Source: Thermoplasmata archaeon (GTDB lineage: Archaea > Thermoplasmatota > Thermoplasmata > Thermoplasmatales > Thermoplasmataceae). Taken from it: DNA of 6,721 nucleotides. The position numbers and the translations under genes were made by a program. The stretch is taken from assembly GCA_021833045.1 (NCBI GenBank), contig JAKBGP010000115.1:1-6721 (forward strand), in the 5' to 3' direction. Shown here one piece after another: positions 5,832 to 6,721 of this stretch; the first letter of the stretch is position 1, and every line of letters starts with the position of its first letter. Below the pieces are notes generated by a model that saw only the letters and a list, made by a program, of their open reading frames with translations, searched no databases and was not told the origin of the DNA.

Positions 5832-6701
5832 TTTCATGACTGCTTTGCTGTACCAGTAATCTGCCTGTTTCACCTTCGACAGATAGTGCATCGAACCCAC
5901 GGATTCTGAGGACCTTCCCTGAATGAAATCGGCAACGCCCTCTGGTACTCCTTGGTATATCAGGAAATTGTACTGCCACTTTCTGAGGTATTTGGGTGCC
6001 AACCCCAACTCACTGAAGTAATGTGAGATGGTATCATCGTTTAGATCCGCCCGTTTAAGAGATAGAGCTGTTTCTTTTGGCAGGTACACATAGAGAGCTT
6101 TCTTGTGACCCCTAAAATAGTTCATAGGAAATTTTGCAATATTCCCATCCACAATAAGCTTCTCCGCTTCAAATTCGGTTATCATCTTCACCAACTCCAT
6201 TATCCTGATTCCTGACATGGCTAAGACCAAGAATGCTGTCTTCATTGTTTCATTATCAATCTTTAGATAAATCTCCCTGACCTTATCATCCGAAGGTACG
6301 AAACTGTCCGGAGCTGTCTTGCGTGTAGGTATCACTTTTCTGAAATAATCAGCGTCCTCACTTGACAATAATTCATTCTCTTCAAGGAAATTGAGATATA
6401 CCCTAACCATTGTATAGATATAATTTGACCTGCATTCCGCCATAACTAAGCGGAGTTCAGAATTCTCTGTAATGATTTTACCGTTGAGGTATTGCGACAG
6501 ATATCGCTCTGCATCCTTGACATAAGCCTCACTGTATTTCTTATCTCTCATCCATCTGTGCAATTTTTCTTTGAACTCGCTATAAACGGGTATTTTGCGT
6601 GCTTCGCAAGCAGGAGGTCTCGGGTTCAAATCCCGACCGGTCCATTTTTTTCTTTCCAAACCCTGAGGAAGACGATAAAAACCACACCTTAAACACAACA
6701 A
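5805..6701 (-). CDS. int: Archaeal SSV-type tyrosine integrase, 5' end embedded in tRNA-Ala attachment site
   Basis: This is a site-specific recombinase that inserts the element into a tRNA gene. Counting from the first possible start (TTG, 6701-6699; 298 aa), residues about 42-110 form the N-terminal helical DNA-binding domain. The catalytic domain shows R166 in SGIRIMEL, K200/K201 in the hairpin RGHKK, K237-x-x-R240 (K where most families have His, as in SSV1), H272 in SMHYL, and Tyr282 ten residues later as the likely nucleophile. All active-site positions appear intact. Residues 20-34 (WTGRDLNPRPPACEA) are antisense to the tRNA-Ala 3' half, the well-known signature of this group. If the element is integrated, residues before about 20 come from host DNA and the native N-terminus lies at the other end of the element, leaving this copy as the C-terminal int fragment. 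ATG at 6551 (M51) is another possible start. Confidence 0.88.
   Translation of the reverse strand: MLCLRCGFYRLPQGLERKKWTGRDLNPRPPACEARKIPVYSEFKEKLHRWMRDKKYSEAYVKDAERYLSQYLNGKIITENSELRLVMAECRSNYIYTMVRVYLNFLEENELLSSEDADYFRKVIPTRKTAPDSFVPSDDKVREIYLKIDNETMKTAFLVLAMSGIRIMELVKMITEFEAEKLIVDGNIAKFPMNYFRGHKKALYVYLPKETALSLKRADLNDDTISHYFSELGLAPKYLRKWQYNFLIYQGVPEGVADFIQGRSSESVGSMHYLSKVKQADYWYSKAVMKLVNRFRKV
6598..6644 (+). other. Attachment site: 3' half of a tRNA-Ala(CGC) gene
   Basis: From the anticodon arm to the discriminator base the plus strand is tRNA. It has the loop TTCGCAA (6603-6609, anticodon CGC), the 3' anticodon stem GCAGG (6610-6614) and the variable loop AGGTC. The T arm TCGGG-TTCAAAT-CCCGA spans 6620-6636, followed by the acceptor 3' strand CCGGTCC (6637-6643) and A6644. 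T at position 70 of the acceptor would form the G3-U70 pair that defines alanine tRNAs. The 5' half is absent: the 5' anticodon strand CGTGC (6598-6602) already mismatches at G6599/G6613, and no D arm or 5' acceptor strand precedes it. So the conserved core starts at about 6600. The CCA end is not encoded, and a T-run (6645-6650) follows, suitable as the tRNA terminator. This is attR of the integrated form or attP of the free form. Confidence 0.88.
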
Positions 6702-6721
6702 GTAATGGGAGTTTCAACGCG

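Noticed and set aside
6598..6644. A complete functional tRNA gene.
   Set aside because: The 5' acceptor strand, D arm and a proper 5' anticodon strand are missing; only the 3' half is present.
6492..6692. Plus-strand frame with SRRSRVQIPTGP as a small gene.
   Set aside because: This peptide is the familiar false translation of the sense strand of a tRNA 3' half; the frame is antisense to the integrase.

Overview
The window looks like the right-hand part of a small integrated plasmid or provirus of an archaeon, probably one of the Thermoplasmata. The archaeal signs are a primase-polymerase replication protein of the pRN1 type, an SSV-type tyrosine integrase whose 5' end runs through the 3' half of a tRNA-Ala gene, TATA boxes about 25-32 bases ahead of start codons (mostly leaderless genes), and GGTGA-type ribosome binding sites. 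The narrower assignment rests on recalled similarity of the two insertion-sequence remnants to Thermoplasma/Ferroplasma-type elements, so it is less certain.

Layout. Positions 1-1063 (minus) hold the N-terminal 354 codons of the primase-polymerase, which leaves the window at the left edge. Its start overlaps the stop of a 56-residue AbrB-like regulator (1060-1230, minus), so the two form one operon. The 134-base divergent gap (1231-1364) is packed with signals: two TATA boxes, a perfect 13-bp palindrome and four TGATAC repeats. To its right is a 320-residue helix-turn-helix-like protein of unknown family (1365-2327, plus). A gene-free stretch of 390 bases follows, then two unrecognised minus-strand genes (2718-3305 and 3357-3638), each with its own TATA box.

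Positions 3713-5190 are a graveyard: a decayed IS5/IS4-type transposase with several frameshifts and stops, the C-terminal scrap of a second DDE transposase, and a possible fragment of a small membrane protein. From 5238 to the end the element is intact again: a PD-(D/E)XK-nuclease-like protein (5238-5831, plus) converges on and overlaps by 27 bases the integrase (5805-6701, minus). The integrase runs into the attachment site at about 6598-6644.

Functionally the window holds a replication module (primase-polymerase), a regulation module (AbrB-like and helix-turn-helix proteins facing each other across a shared operator region), cargo of unknown function, and an integration module. The att structure predicts that DNA right of about 6645 is host chromosome and that a complete tRNA-Ala(CGC) gene lies beyond the left edge, at the other end of the element. 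No CRISPR array, rRNA or complete tRNA is present.
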